A DNA stretch of 64,000 nucleotides from Streptomyces violaceoruber (lineage in GTDB: Bacteria > Actinomycetota > Actinomycetes > Streptomycetales > Streptomycetaceae). The stretch covers positions 62,001 to 126,000 of the forward strand of contig JODI01000020.1 of assembly GCA_000720805.1 (NCBI GenBank), written 5' to 3'. The notes beneath the pieces were generated by a model, which was given only the letters and a program-made list of their open reading frames with translations, was not told the DNA's origin and did not search any database. Of the stretch, positions 63,940-64,000 are shown in pieces; the first letter of the stretch is position 1, and each line of letters begins with the position of its first letter. Both the position numbers and the translations under genes were made by a program.

Positions 63940-64000
63940 ACCGGCCGCTCACCAGCCGGCGGACGGGCCCGTCAGCTCCCTGACCGCGGGACGGGCCGCG

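Noticed and set aside
63949..64000. possible 3' end of a minus-strand gene entering from the right
   Set aside because: A TGA at 63949 with about 16 preceding open codons is too little to support a call.

Overview
The window is very GC-rich, has dense genes with strong third-position GC bias, many GTG/TTG starts, ATGA/GTGA overlaps and one in-frame TTA codon. It carries actinomycete families (WhiB-like, SsgA-like, PcaL fusion, two-domain laccase, DUF2510, SCO6745 family, LPFR microprotein). All of this points to a Streptomyces chromosome, and the gene order resembles, from memory, the pca-to-fad stretch of the S. coelicolor lineage. I see no phage, IS element, rRNA, tRNA or CRISPR.

Layout. 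0-10 kb: cut DUF2510 protein, a LuxR-type (LAL) ATPase without its DNA-binding domain, a frameshifted SDR, then the protocatechuate operon pcaHGBL with its regulator pcaV; pcaI, pcaJ and pcaF are reduced to a fused 5'/3' remnant. 9.6-14.4 kb: DUF3048 lipoprotein, zinc alcohol dehydrogenase, and a divergent DNA ligase / LigD-type polymerase pair. 14.3-21.3 kb: an exported oxidative set (cupredoxin-Ig-like-DUF1080 protein, ThuA-PQQ-type dehydrogenase, small laccase) with a LacI regulator. 21.3-24.9 kb: VOC protein, WhiB-like protein, acyl-ACP desaturase behind a repeated operator, DDAH. 25-27.9 kb: a complete bla locus (blaB-like, LysR regulator, divergent lipoprotein beta-lactamase with a TTA codon). 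28-32.1 kb: an ABC-F / short UvrA operon behind a strong promoter and a ~210-nt structured leader. 32-39 kb: housekeeping and small genes, including endonuclease V and YciI expressed from a symmetrical promoter. 39-44.3 kb: acyl-CoA catabolism (CaiB-type protein, a deleted acyl-CoA dehydrogenase, fadA, fadB). 44.8-47.3 kb: leaderless MerR gene and amino acid permease. 47.3-52.2 kb: three exported peptidases. 52-64 kb: D-amino acid oxidase, an unrecognised two-part protein, a second ABC-F, a decayed glycolipid-binding-like gene, Tex, SCO6745-family protein, two DJ-1/PfpI-type proteins, enoyl-CoA hydratase and a HATPase regulator.

Themes. Several catabolic genes are deletion scars or frameshifts (pcaI/J/F, acyl-CoA dehydrogenase, SDR, glycolipid-binding-like protein) inside otherwise intact neighbourhoods. 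Short intergenic tandem arrays (12 bp x8, 13 bp x6, 13 bp x4, 34 bp x3) recur. The most interesting functional hypothesis is that the 14-20 kb genes form an extracellular sugar-oxidation and 3-keto-sugar cleavage chain with copper proteins as electron acceptors. The best regulatory candidates are the ABC-F/UvrA leader, the bla locus and the desaturase operator array.
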